Shown in pieces: positions 1-5,841 of a stretch of 5,953 nt of DNA. The DNA comes from Prevotella sp. UBA6447 (GTDB taxonomy: Bacteria > Bacteroidota > Bacteroidia > Bacteroidales > Bacteroidaceae). The DNA lies in NCBI GenBank assembly GCA_002437115.1, contig DJOD01000039.1, forward strand, positions 1 through 5,953. Direction: 5' to 3'. The position numbers and the translations under genes are program-made. The notes under the pieces are model-generated. The model did no database searches. It worked only from the letters and a program-made list of their open reading frames with translations, and was not told the origin of the DNA. Numbering within the stretch: the first letter of the stretch is position 1; each line of letters opens with the position of its first letter.

Positions 1-1
1 C

Positions 2-172
2 AAGCGTTACAGGAAAGACCTGCTGGAAGTGTCCGACATCATTGTTGCAGACGCATTTTTCTCTATCCGCCCGTTTGTGGATGGAATCAAGGAGCACGGA
101 TTCCATCTAGTCAGCCGTTTCAGAGACACGGCCAGCCTGCACTATGTGTACACGGGACCGCGCGACCTGTAG
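2..172 (+). pseudogene. DDE (IS4-like) transposase fragment, open at the left edge
   Basis: Reading from base 2 gives 56 residues to a TAG stop at 170-172. The stretch contains IIVADAFFSIRPFVDGI followed by GFHLVSRFRD and ends in YVYTGPRDL. The hydrophobic strand closing in VAD-x-F/Y-F, then an 'F..g....GFH.vSR.RD' block, is the pattern around an acidic catalytic residue in IS4-like DDE transposases of Bacteroidota; that assignment is from memory of the family. In intact relatives the protein carries on past a GPR/GPK-type turn into a basic linker and the rest of the catalytic domain, including the final Glu. Here it stops three residues later, and the other frames downstream give no resembling continuation. 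I therefore read it as the leftover of a truncated insertion sequence. The start lies outside the window, so I cannot tell whether the upstream part is intact. Confidence 0.6.
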
Positions 173-303
173 GGTTGAAAAAGTCCATCTGATAAAATAT
201 ATGCCCATCCCTTACGTTATATAGTGTAGTAATCGTAAAGACGACATCAATAAAGAAAGCAAAATTAGAATTCATAGCAAAGTAACAACTCCAGACGGTA
301 AGG

Positions 304-362
304 AAATATTTTCGCGCCCAAGGAGGAAAGTGTATTGCGAAGTTGATGTCACGAAAATATTT
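304..362. repeat. 11-bp inverted repeat in convergent spacer
   Basis: AAATATTTTCG at 304-314 is matched exactly by its reverse complement CGAAAATATTT at 352-362, separated by 37 bases. Each arm is also followed on the plus strand by GCGCC (314-318 and 367-371), so the arms share a partly direct-repeat character too. The repeat lies in the AT-rich spacer (173-389) between the transposase remnant and the 3' end of the minus-strand HAD gene, where nothing else is encoded. It could be a remnant of a mobile-element end, a dispersed intergenic repeat, or a weak structured 3' region of the HAD transcript. The stem is AT-rich and lacks the tight GC hairpin plus T-run of a standard terminator. Confidence 0.45.
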
Positions 363-389
363 TTTTGCGCCATACAGATAATCAGATGG

Positions 390-1025
390 TTATGCCTCCG
401 TGATACGTTTCCACAGCGAAGGATCCGTGAAGTCGCTGACAACCAGGTCGGAAAAGCCTTCGACCACCGAGCGCGGATTGGTGGTGTCGAGCCCCACGGT
501 GAATATGTGAGCCGCGTTGAGAGCTTTCAACCCATTGACGCTGTCTTCAAATCCTACACACTCGCTGGGCGCGCACCCCAGCCTGTCGGCACCCTTCAGA
601 TAACCATCGGGATCTGGCTTGCTCTTGGCAAAGTCCTCGCTGGTGAGCACGGCGTCGAAAAACTGAGGAAAGTCGGAGTGTGCCGCGTACACGTTGCGCA
701 TTTTCTCCACGTTGCTGCTGGTCACCACGGCAGTCTTCACTCCCTGCTCGCGCAACCCGCGTACAAAATTTTCGAATCCCGCCACATAGATGTACCGCAT
801 GTGACGCTCAAATTCGTTCAACTGCTCGGTGATGCGGGCCTGCACTTCAGGGCGACCAAAAAAATAGAGGTCATAAATCTGCACAAGGGTCGAACCCTTA
901 ATCTTGCGCTCCAGCCCTGGCTGTTCAGGATAATAATGGCGAAACACCAATCCCCAAAACTCCGTGTACTGCGGCTCGGTGTCGAACACCACGCCATCAA
1001 GATCAAATAAAGCTGCCTTTTTCAT
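390..1025 (-). CDS. HAD-superfamily hydrolase, beta-phosphoglucomutase-like (subfamily IA)
   Basis: This 211-residue protein is a cytoplasmic phosphatase or phosphomutase of the haloacid dehalogenase superfamily. Motif I is FDLDGVVFDTE, with nucleophile Asp8 and acid/base Asp10. Motif II is VVTSSN, with Thr102. Motif III is SKPDPDGYLKGA, with Lys136. Motif IV is VGFEDSVNG, with Glu160-Asp161 for Mg2+. Residues 15-85 form the helical cap of type C1, and 211 aa is the normal length for the group. The phosphorylated substrate cannot be read from sequence; sugar phosphates or phosphoglycolate-like compounds are typical. In true beta-phosphoglucomutases a second phosphate site is built by the cap, which I cannot confirm here. 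The gene is divergent from the lipoprotein gene and convergent with the transposase remnant. The start MKKAALFDLDG places motif I right at the N-terminus, as expected, and no alternative start is plausible. Confidence 0.93.
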   Translation of the reverse strand: MKKAALFDLDGVVFDTEPQYTEFWGLVFRHYYPEQPGLERKIKGSTLVQIYDLYFFGRPEVQARITEQLNEFERHMRYIYVAGFENFVRGLREQGVKTAVVTSSNVEKMRNVYAAHSDFPQFFDAVLTSEDFAKSKPDPDGYLKGADRLGCAPSECVGFEDSVNGLKALNAAHIFTVGLDTTNPRSVVEGFSDLVVSDFTDPSLWKRITEA

Positions 1026-1044
1026 TATTTAGTTTTTTTTGTCG

Positions 1045-1052
1045 CAAAGATA
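1045..1052 (-). promoter_or_regulatory. Bacteroidota -7 box for the HAD gene
   Basis: On the minus strand these bases read TATCTTTG, a full match to the Bacteroidota primary-sigma -7 consensus TAnnTTTG. It lies 19 bases upstream of the HAD start codon, so the 5' leader would be only about a dozen bases. A -33 TTTG at the usual 19-21-base spacing is absent; the nearest candidate, TTGG at 1079-1076, is 23 bases away. Start of transcription near 1038 is an inference. Confidence 0.55.
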
Positions 1053-1062
1053 CAAATATTTG
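1053..1062. repeat. 10-bp palindrome between divergent -7 boxes
   Basis: CAAATATTTG is a perfect palindrome lying directly upstream of both divergent -7 boxes, touching the minus-strand box and three bases from the plus-strand one. It could be a binding site for a symmetric regulator or simply AT-rich promoter upstream sequence. Its position would allow coordinated control of the HAD and lipoprotein transcripts. No regulator is encoded in the window. Confidence 0.3.
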
Positions 1063-1065
1063 TCG

Positions 1066-1073
1066 TAACTTTG
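1066..1073 (+). promoter_or_regulatory. Bacteroidota -7 box for the lipoprotein-rsmG-ruvC cluster
   Basis: TAACTTTG matches TAnnTTTG exactly and lies 25 bases upstream of the lipoprotein ATG at 1099, giving a predicted leader of roughly 20 bases. A TTTG at 1038-1041 is the only -33-like element, but its 24-base spacer is longer than the usual 19-21. It is the only good promoter match I see ahead of the six closely packed plus-strand genes, so it probably serves the whole run. Internal promoters are not excluded. Confidence 0.55.
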
Positions 1074-1098
1074 CACCAATTGGACAAGCAAAGACATC

Positions 1099-1959
1099 AT
1101 GCGCGCAAAGAAACTTTTATCACTCCTGCTGCTGCTCACGTTGATGGCTGGCTGCCATCGGCAGTCGACCTTTGGGGCAAGAGGTGAAGGCATCGTATTC
1201 GACAGCATTGCCACCGACAGCACCACACGCCTCACCGACAGCAGGGAGATGCCCAGTGGTGAACTGTCGATTCACCTGGCCTACGCCAACCCGCAGGGCG
1301 GCGACCCGCAGAGTGTTGCAGCAGCTTGGAAAATCAACCAGGCCCTGCTCGCGTCAGGCCTGCTCATGCCCGACTACATGGCAGGCGTACGCCTGGGCTC
1401 CACCAAAGGGCTCACGCCCAAAAGCTACATGCAGAAAGCCTTGCGCCAGATAGCCGACAACTTTGGCAAGCTCTACAAGGCCGACTACCTTGCGCTCTAC
1501 AAGGAAGTTGCCGATTTCAGTCCCAGCTACAGCCGTTCATACACGGTGCGGACAAAGGTCACACAAGCCAACGACAGTCTTGTCAACTACGTGGCAGAAA
1601 CCTATTATTATGATGGCGGTGCCCACGGGCAGTCGACCACATGGGCACGCAACTTCAACACGAGCACGGGTTCTATCGTGACGCTTGACAATATCCTCCG
1701 CCCGGGCTACAAGAGACCACTTACCCAGCTAATCGTGGATAAGCTTGTGAGGCAATTCAACGTTGCTAGCCTCCACCAACTGCAAGACGAGGCCTACGTC
1801 TTCATGAACATGGAACCATACGTTCCTAAAAACTACCTCATCTCCGACGAGGGTATCACCTTCATCTATTGCCAAGACGAGATAGCCCCGCACGCCGTTG
1901 GCGAGATCCGCTTGACGCTCACCAATAAGCAGTTGGCTGGCATGATGCACAAACAATAA
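1099..1959 (+). CDS. DUF3298 (RsiV-like) domain lipoprotein
   Basis: The 286-residue product starts with a lipoprotein signal: a basic n-region (RAKK), a leucine-rich core and the lipobox LMAGC, with the lipidated Cys at residue 19. The residues after Cys (HRQS) lack the acidic run of the Bacteroides surface-export signal, so a periplasm-facing anchor is more likely than surface display; that is inference. The C-terminal half (about 140-285) shows the DUF3298 pattern: YYYDGGAHGQS (169-179), TGSIVTLDNIL (190-200), DEGITFIY (250-257) and DEIAPHAVG (260-268). The segment about 55-140 resembles the DUF4163/PdaC-like region that normally precedes it. In Firmicutes DUF3298 occurs in the anti-sigma factor RsiV, which binds lysozyme; Bacteroidota carry many free-standing lipoprotein versions of unknown role. 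No sigma factor is adjacent, so an anti-sigma role is not supported. It is first in the gene run, 9 bases before rsmG. Confidence 0.85.
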   Translation: MRAKKLLSLLLLLTLMAGCHRQSTFGARGEGIVFDSIATDSTTRLTDSREMPSGELSIHLAYANPQGGDPQSVAAAWKINQALLASGLLMPDYMAGVRLGSTKGLTPKSYMQKALRQIADNFGKLYKADYLALYKEVADFSPSYSRSYTVRTKVTQANDSLVNYVAETYYYDGGAHGQSTTWARNFNTSTGSIVTLDNILRPGYKRPLTQLIVDKLVRQFNVASLHQLQDEAYVFMNMEPYVPKNYLISDEGITFIYCQDEIAPHAVGEIRLTLTNKQLAGMMHKQ

Positions 1960-1968
1960 AACGACAAG

Positions 1969-2589
1969 ATGCAACAAATCACGAAATACTTTCCCCAACT
2001 CACAGACAAGCAAAGCCAACAGTTCGATGCACTCGATGCCCTCTACCGCGACTGGAACAGCAAAATCAACGTCATCTCGCGCAAGGACATCGACAACCTT
2101 TACACCCATCACGTCCTCCACTCGCTGGCCATCGCCAAGACATACCGTTTCAAGCCAGGCACGCGCATCCTTGACTTCGGAACGGGAGGCGGTTTCCCAG
2201 GCATCCCGTTGGCCATCATGTTCCCCGACAGTCAGTTTCGCCTCATCGACGGAACGGGCAAGAAGGTGCGGGTGGCACAGGAGGTAGCCAACGCCATCGG
2301 CCTGACAAACGTGGAGGCGGTGCACCGCCGGGGCGAAGAGGAGAGAGACAAGTTCGACTTCGTGGTATCACGTGCCGTCATGCCTCTACCTGACCTTGTG
2401 AAGATCGTTCGCAAGAACATCAGCAAAGTCCAACACAACGCCTACCCGAACGGCCTCTTCGTGCTGAAAGGAGGCAATATCGAAGCGGAGACACGACCTT
2501 TCGCACGACTCTTACAGCAGACGCTCATCACCGAATACTTCGACGACAAGTGGTTCGACGAGAAATACGTGCTCTACCTGCCCATCTGA
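1969..2589 (+). CDS. rsmG: 16S rRNA (guanine-527 N7)-methyltransferase RsmG (GidB)
   Basis: This is the SAM-dependent methyltransferase that makes m7G527 in the 530 loop of 16S rRNA within the small subunit; loss of this mark gives low-level streptomycin resistance in several bacteria. All family landmarks are present over 206 residues, a normal length. These are the N-terminal block NVISRKDIDNLYTHHVLHSL (34-53), the glycine-rich SAM loop LDFGTGGGFPGIPLA (68-82), an acidic residue ending the next strand (Asp94 in RLID), the basic KKVR stretch after it, and the VVSRAV block (132-137). The segment VLKGGN (165-170) fits the late conserved strand. The ATG follows the lipoprotein stop by 9 bases with no Shine-Dalgarno site, typical for the phylum. 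The MBL-fold gene begins 34 bases after its stop. Confidence 0.96.
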   Translation: MQQITKYFPQLTDKQSQQFDALDALYRDWNSKINVISRKDIDNLYTHHVLHSLAIAKTYRFKPGTRILDFGTGGGFPGIPLAIMFPDSQFRLIDGTGKKVRVAQEVANAIGLTNVEAVHRRGEEERDKFDFVVSRAVMPLPDLVKIVRKNISKVQHNAYPNGLFVLKGGNIEAETRPFARLLQQTLITEYFDDKWFDEKYVLYLPI

Positions 2590-2623
2590 AGACTTGTGGG
2601 GCAACAACGAACATTCAAAAAGC

Positions 2624-3271
2624 ATGTTACAGATAAAACGCTTCGTGTGCAACGTCATACGAGAAAATTGTTATGTGGTGAGCGACGACACCAAAGAGGC
2701 CGTCATCATCGACTGCGGCGCACAGTTTCCGGCTGAGCAAGAGGCCATCCGCCAATATGTCAAAGTCAATGGCCTCAAGCCCGTGCATCTCATCGCCACC
2801 CACGGACACGTGGACCACAACATCGGAAACCGCTTCGTCTACGACACCTGGGGGCTTAAGGTGGAGGTGCACAAGGCCGACGAGCCCCTCATGACGAGCC
2901 TGCCCGAGCAGGCCAAGCTCATCATGCGACAAGACTTATCTAAGGACGACCTGGCTCCCGTTGGCCGATACCTGGAGGGCAAAGAGCAGATTACCTTCGG
3001 ACACCACACCTTTGACATCCTGGAGACACCAGGACACACGCCAGGCGGCGTGTTCTACTGGTGCAAAGCCGAGAATGTGGTTTTCTCGGGCGACACCCTT
3101 TTCCACAACAGCGTGGGACGCACCGACCTGCCAGGCGGGTCGATGTTTATGCTGATACAAAGCCTGCGCATAGTCTGCCAGATGGACGACGACACCCGCG
3201 TGCTTCCTGGGCACGGAGAGGAGACTACCGTGGGCAACGAGCTGGCAAGCAACCCCTACCTCGACCGATGA
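2624..3271 (+). CDS. MBL-fold metallo-hydrolase (glyoxalase II / YcbL-like)
   Basis: This is a 215-residue cytoplasmic metallo-beta-lactamase-fold hydrolase. The metal ligands are all visible: THGHVDH (His60, His62, Asp64, His65), His138 in TPGHTPGG, Asp157 in FSGDTLF, and His197 in LPGHGEET. The block SVGRTDLPGGS (163-173) is typical of the glyoxalase II-related, YcbL-like branch, which lacks the long C-terminal glutathione-binding domain of classical GloB. The protein is therefore a compact single-domain member. A thioester hydrolase role is the best guess, but the substrate is not readable. The frame is open to a TTG at 2594, but the ATG at 2624 is preferred because MLQIKRFVCNVIRENCYVV is how this family usually begins. 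The stop codon overlaps the ruvC start in ATGA at 3268-3271. Confidence 0.93.
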   Translation: MLQIKRFVCNVIRENCYVVSDDTKEAVIIDCGAQFPAEQEAIRQYVKVNGLKPVHLIATHGHVDHNIGNRFVYDTWGLKVEVHKADEPLMTSLPEQAKLIMRQDLSKDDLAPVGRYLEGKEQITFGHHTFDILETPGHTPGGVFYWCKAENVVFSGDTLFHNSVGRTDLPGGSMFMLIQSLRIVCQMDDDTRVLPGHGEETTVGNELASNPYLDR

Positions 3272-3855
3272 ACGGTGCAGGCATGGTGAAGACAGAGAAA
3301 ATCATTCTCGGCATAGATCCTGGCACCAACATCATGGGCTACGGACTGCTGCGCGTCAGGGGCAACAAGGCTGAGATGATGACCATGGGCGTGATCGACA
3401 TGCACAAGATGGTCGACCCTTACCTGCGGCTCGGAAAGATTTTTGAGCGTGTCACAGGCATCATCGACGAATACCTGCCCGACGAGATGGCCATCGAAGC
3501 CCCATTCTTCGGCAAGAACGTGCAGTCGATGCTCAAGCTGGGACGGGCTCAAGGCGTGGCCATCGCTGCGGCAATCCGTCACGACGTGCCCATCCATGAG
3601 TATGCGCCCATGAAGATTAAGATGGCCATCACCGGCCAAGGTCAGGCTTCGAAAGAACAAGTGGCATCCATGCTGCAACGCATCTTGAGATTCTCAAAAG
3701 ACGACCTCCCCAAGTTCATGGATGCCACTGATGCCTTGGGGGCGGCTTATTGCCACTTCCTGCAGATGGCCAAGCCCGACACAGGCGCCCACCATTATCA
3801 CAACTGGAAAGACTACGTGAGGAGCCACGTGGATCGCATTTCCAACAAGCAATAG
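3268..3855 (+). CDS. ruvC: Holliday-junction resolvase RuvC
   Basis: RuvC is the dimeric Mg2+ endonuclease that nicks four-way DNA junctions with RuvAB at the end of homologous recombination. The RNase H-like fold is marked by GIDPGTNIMGYG with Asp17. Glu77 lies in MAIEAPFFGKN, and the MDATDALGAAYCH helix carries Asp152 and Asp155. These match the catalytic Asp7, Glu66, Asp138 and Asp141 of E. coli RuvC. The GQGQASKEQV block (123-132) is the DNA-binding loop region. The length is 195 aa with the ATGA-overlap start. An ATG at 3283 gives MVKTEKIILGIDPGT and 190 aa, also close to family length, so the start is uncertain by five codons; I chose 3268 for the coupled overlap. ruvA and ruvB are not in the window. 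The stop lies one base before the ATPase start. Confidence 0.96.
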   Translation: MNGAGMVKTEKIILGIDPGTNIMGYGLLRVRGNKAEMMTMGVIDMHKMVDPYLRLGKIFERVTGIIDEYLPDEMAIEAPFFGKNVQSMLKLGRAQGVAIAAAIRHDVPIHEYAPMKIKMAITGQGQASKEQVASMLQRILRFSKDDLPKFMDATDALGAAYCHFLQMAKPDTGAHHYHNWKDYVRSHVDRISNKQ

Positions 3856-3856
3856 A

Positions 3857-5341
3857 ATGAAGCACGTCATCAACATAAAGAATGGAACAGCGCGCATGCC
3901 CACATGGCGCCTGGCGCAACCCGTGAACTTCACGCTCGACGAAGGCGAGAATATGGCCATCGTGGGACCCAACGGAGGAGGAAAGTCAATGCTGGTCGAT
4001 ATCATCATCGGTCGCCACCCGCTGTTGGGGAACGACCCAGAATACAATTTCGCGCCCAGCCAAAAGCGGCTCGTTTCCGACAACATCAAATATGTCAACT
4101 TCCGCGATGCCTATGGAGGTGACAACGACCGCACCTACTACCTGCAACAACGGTGGAACCAGCAAGAGATTGATGCCTCGACACCCACTGTTGAGGAACG
4201 GTTGCAGAAGGCTTTCGACATGGCAGGCGACGACTCGCCAGAGCGGAGAGCCTTACAGCAACACCTTTACAGCCTCTTCCACACAGGGCCGTCACTCGGG
4301 AAATACATCATCTCACTTTCGAGCGGCGAACTTCGCAAACTGAAGCTCACCGAGGTGTTGCTCGCCGAGCCGAAGGTTCTCATCATGGACAACCCGTTTA
4401 TCGGACTTGATGCGGAGACGCGCGAGCAACTGCGCACTCTGCTGGCGAAGCTCTCCTCTGATTTGGGATTGCAGGTCATCCTGGTGCTCTCAAAGAGCGA
4501 CGACATCCCACCGTTCATCAATCAGGTGGTGGAAGTGAGCGGCATGGTGGCTAAGCCAAAGGTCAGCCTCAGCGAATATATGGCACGGCGCGTCCCCAAC
4601 CCGCCCCGCGTCTTGAGCGAAGAGAAAGCGCAAGCCATCCGCGACCTTCCCTATAGCGGCAACGCGTATCACAGCCAGGAGGTGGTGCGGATGAGCAAGG
4701 TGAGCATACGCTACGGGCAACGCACCATCCTCAAGGACCTGTCATGGACTGTGCGGAACGGTGAGCACTGGGTCATCAGCGGACAAAACGGTGCTGGAAA
4801 ATCAACGTTGCTGAGCTTGGTGTGCGCCGACAACCCACAAAGCTACGCGTGCGACATCAAGCTCTTCGGCATGGCGAGAGGGTCGGGCGAGAGCATCTGG
4901 GACATCAAGAAACACATCGGATACGTGTCGCCAGAGATGCACCGAGCCTACGAGCGCGACCTGCCTGCCATTCAGATTGTGGCAAGCGGACTCAAAGACT
5001 CCGTTGGCCTCTATGTAAAACCCAATGCCCAAGAATACGACACATGCCGCTTTTGGATGAGCATATTTGGCTTGGAAGGTAAAGAAAACCAAACTTTCCT
5101 GAAACTTTCCAGCGGTGAACAGCGTCTATTGTTGTTGGCAAGGGCTTTCGTCAAAGACCCTGAGCTGCTCATCCTCGACGAGCCGTTGCACGGACTGGAC
5201 AACGCCAACAGACGGCTTGCAAAAGATGTGATAGAGACCTTCTGCGAAAGAAAAGACAAAACGCTCATGATGGTCAGCCACTACACGGACGAATACCCTG
5301 CGTGCATTGACCACCAACTGCACTTAACCAGACATGAATAA
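3857..5341 (+). CDS. ModF/PhrA-type tandem ABC ATPase without membrane domain
   Basis: This 494-residue protein has two ABC nucleotide-binding domains in one chain and no membrane segments. Domain 1 has Walker A GPNGGGKS (37-44), signature LSSGE (154-158) and Walker B VLIMDNP (174-180). Domain 2 has Walker A GQNGAGKS (309-316), signature LSSGEQ (417-422), Walker B LLILDEP (437-443), D-loop GLD and switch histidine in MVSHYTDE. The block LFGMARGSGESIWDIKKHIG (336-355) is very like E. coli ModF, the soluble tandem ATPase once linked to molybdate transport and photorepair; its true role is poorly known. Domain 1 looks catalytically crippled: Asn179 replaces the catalytic Glu, and the switch position reads LVLSKSDD with no His. 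There are no modABC genes nearby, so I give no symbol. Other soluble tandem-ABC families (ABC-F) are less likely, since there is no charged linker helix pair. It starts 1 base after ruvC. Confidence 0.9.
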   Translation: MKHVINIKNGTARMPTWRLAQPVNFTLDEGENMAIVGPNGGGKSMLVDIIIGRHPLLGNDPEYNFAPSQKRLVSDNIKYVNFRDAYGGDNDRTYYLQQRWNQQEIDASTPTVEERLQKAFDMAGDDSPERRALQQHLYSLFHTGPSLGKYIISLSSGELRKLKLTEVLLAEPKVLIMDNPFIGLDAETREQLRTLLAKLSSDLGLQVILVLSKSDDIPPFINQVVEVSGMVAKPKVSLSEYMARRVPNPPRVLSEEKAQAIRDLPYSGNAYHSQEVVRMSKVSIRYGQRTILKDLSWTVRNGEHWVISGQNGAGKSTLLSLVCADNPQSYACDIKLFGMARGSGESIWDIKKHIGYVSPEMHRAYERDLPAIQIVASGLKDSVGLYVKPNAQEYDTCRFWMSIFGLEGKENQTFLKLSSGEQRLLLLARAFVKDPELLILDEPLHGLDNANRRLAKDVIETFCERKDKTLMMVSHYTDEYPACIDHQLHLTRHE

Positions 5342-5354
5342 ACAATTATCAACG

Positions 5355-5840
5355 ATGAAAAAAGCACTTCTAACATTCGCACTGATGTGCGCCTTCTCCA
5401 TTGCCACACAAGCGCAACAAATTTATAATGAGGTAAGGAGAATGCAAAAGGAGTTTAAGGACATCAAGTATGACAAGAACAAGCCCATGACCGAGCGCAA
5501 GACCGCATCGTTCAAGTGGGATGTCATCGAGTACATGATGTACAAGTCAAAGGAAGACTCTACTTTCTCTGAGAAACAACTGGGCGTGGAAACTTATGCC
5601 ATGACAGAGTTTGTGAACCTCTACTTCAAGAGGTTGTCGGAAGCCGGCAACAGCAAGTCGAAGAAAGAAGTGGTCTTGACTCGCTTCAAGAACGCAAGCC
5701 TGCACAACTCGTTGTTTGGCGACAACGACCTTGAGCTTTGCCACGCCTACATTGACAACATCAATTTCATGACACCTTTCTCGCTCGACACCGACTGGGT
5801 GAAGGCCTTGGCTGAGATACGCAGCAAGAGCTGGGACTAA
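5355..5840 (+). CDS. Small secreted protein of unknown function
   Basis: I do not recognise a named family. The 161-residue product starts with a classical Sec signal peptide: MKKALLTFALMCAFSIATQA, with likely cleavage after Ala20 before QQIYNE. The mature part of about 140 residues is rich in Lys, Glu, Asp and aromatic residues and looks helical. It has a single Cys (129 in the precursor), no membrane segment, and no visible catalytic motif or repeat. The end FSLDTDWVKALAEI recalls uncharacterised periplasmic proteins of Prevotella and Bacteroides (memory only). The frame is open to an ATG at 5334, inside the end of the ATPase gene. I prefer 5355 because it gives a compact signal peptide and follows an AT-rich stretch (aacaattatcaacg) as Bacteroidota starts often do. 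It lies 13 bases after the ATPase stop and is probably co-transcribed. Periplasmic location is inferred. Confidence 0.75.
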   Translation: MKKALLTFALMCAFSIATQAQQIYNEVRRMQKEFKDIKYDKNKPMTERKTASFKWDVIEYMMYKSKEDSTFSEKQLGVETYAMTEFVNLYFKRLSEAGNSKSKKEVVLTRFKNASLHNSLFGDNDLELCHAYIDNINFMTPFSLDTDWVKALAEIRSKSWD

Positions 5841-5841
5841 C

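Noticed and set aside
330..1010. A 226-codon plus-strand frame opening with GTG at 330, just after a perfect AAGGAGG at 320-326, antisense to the HAD gene.
   Set aside because: The GTG is only 3 bases after the Shine-Dalgarno-like run, which is too close. The phylum rarely relies on such sites, the product has no recognisable domain, and the opposite strand encodes a HAD protein with every motif intact. The frame is codon-aligned with the HAD gene and is best explained as its shadow.
1729..2325. A 198-codon minus-strand open frame across the end of the lipoprotein gene and most of rsmG.
   Set aside because: It spans two well-supported genes on the other strand, is rich in Val/Leu/Asp/Glu as reverse-frame shadows are, and shows no motif.
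3061..3267. Upstream extension of the ruvC frame into the MBL-fold gene.
   Set aside because: The extension translates to Arg/Pro/His-rich shadow sequence inside the MBL gene. RuvC proteins begin a few residues before the IDPGT motif, which fits starts at 3268 or 3283.
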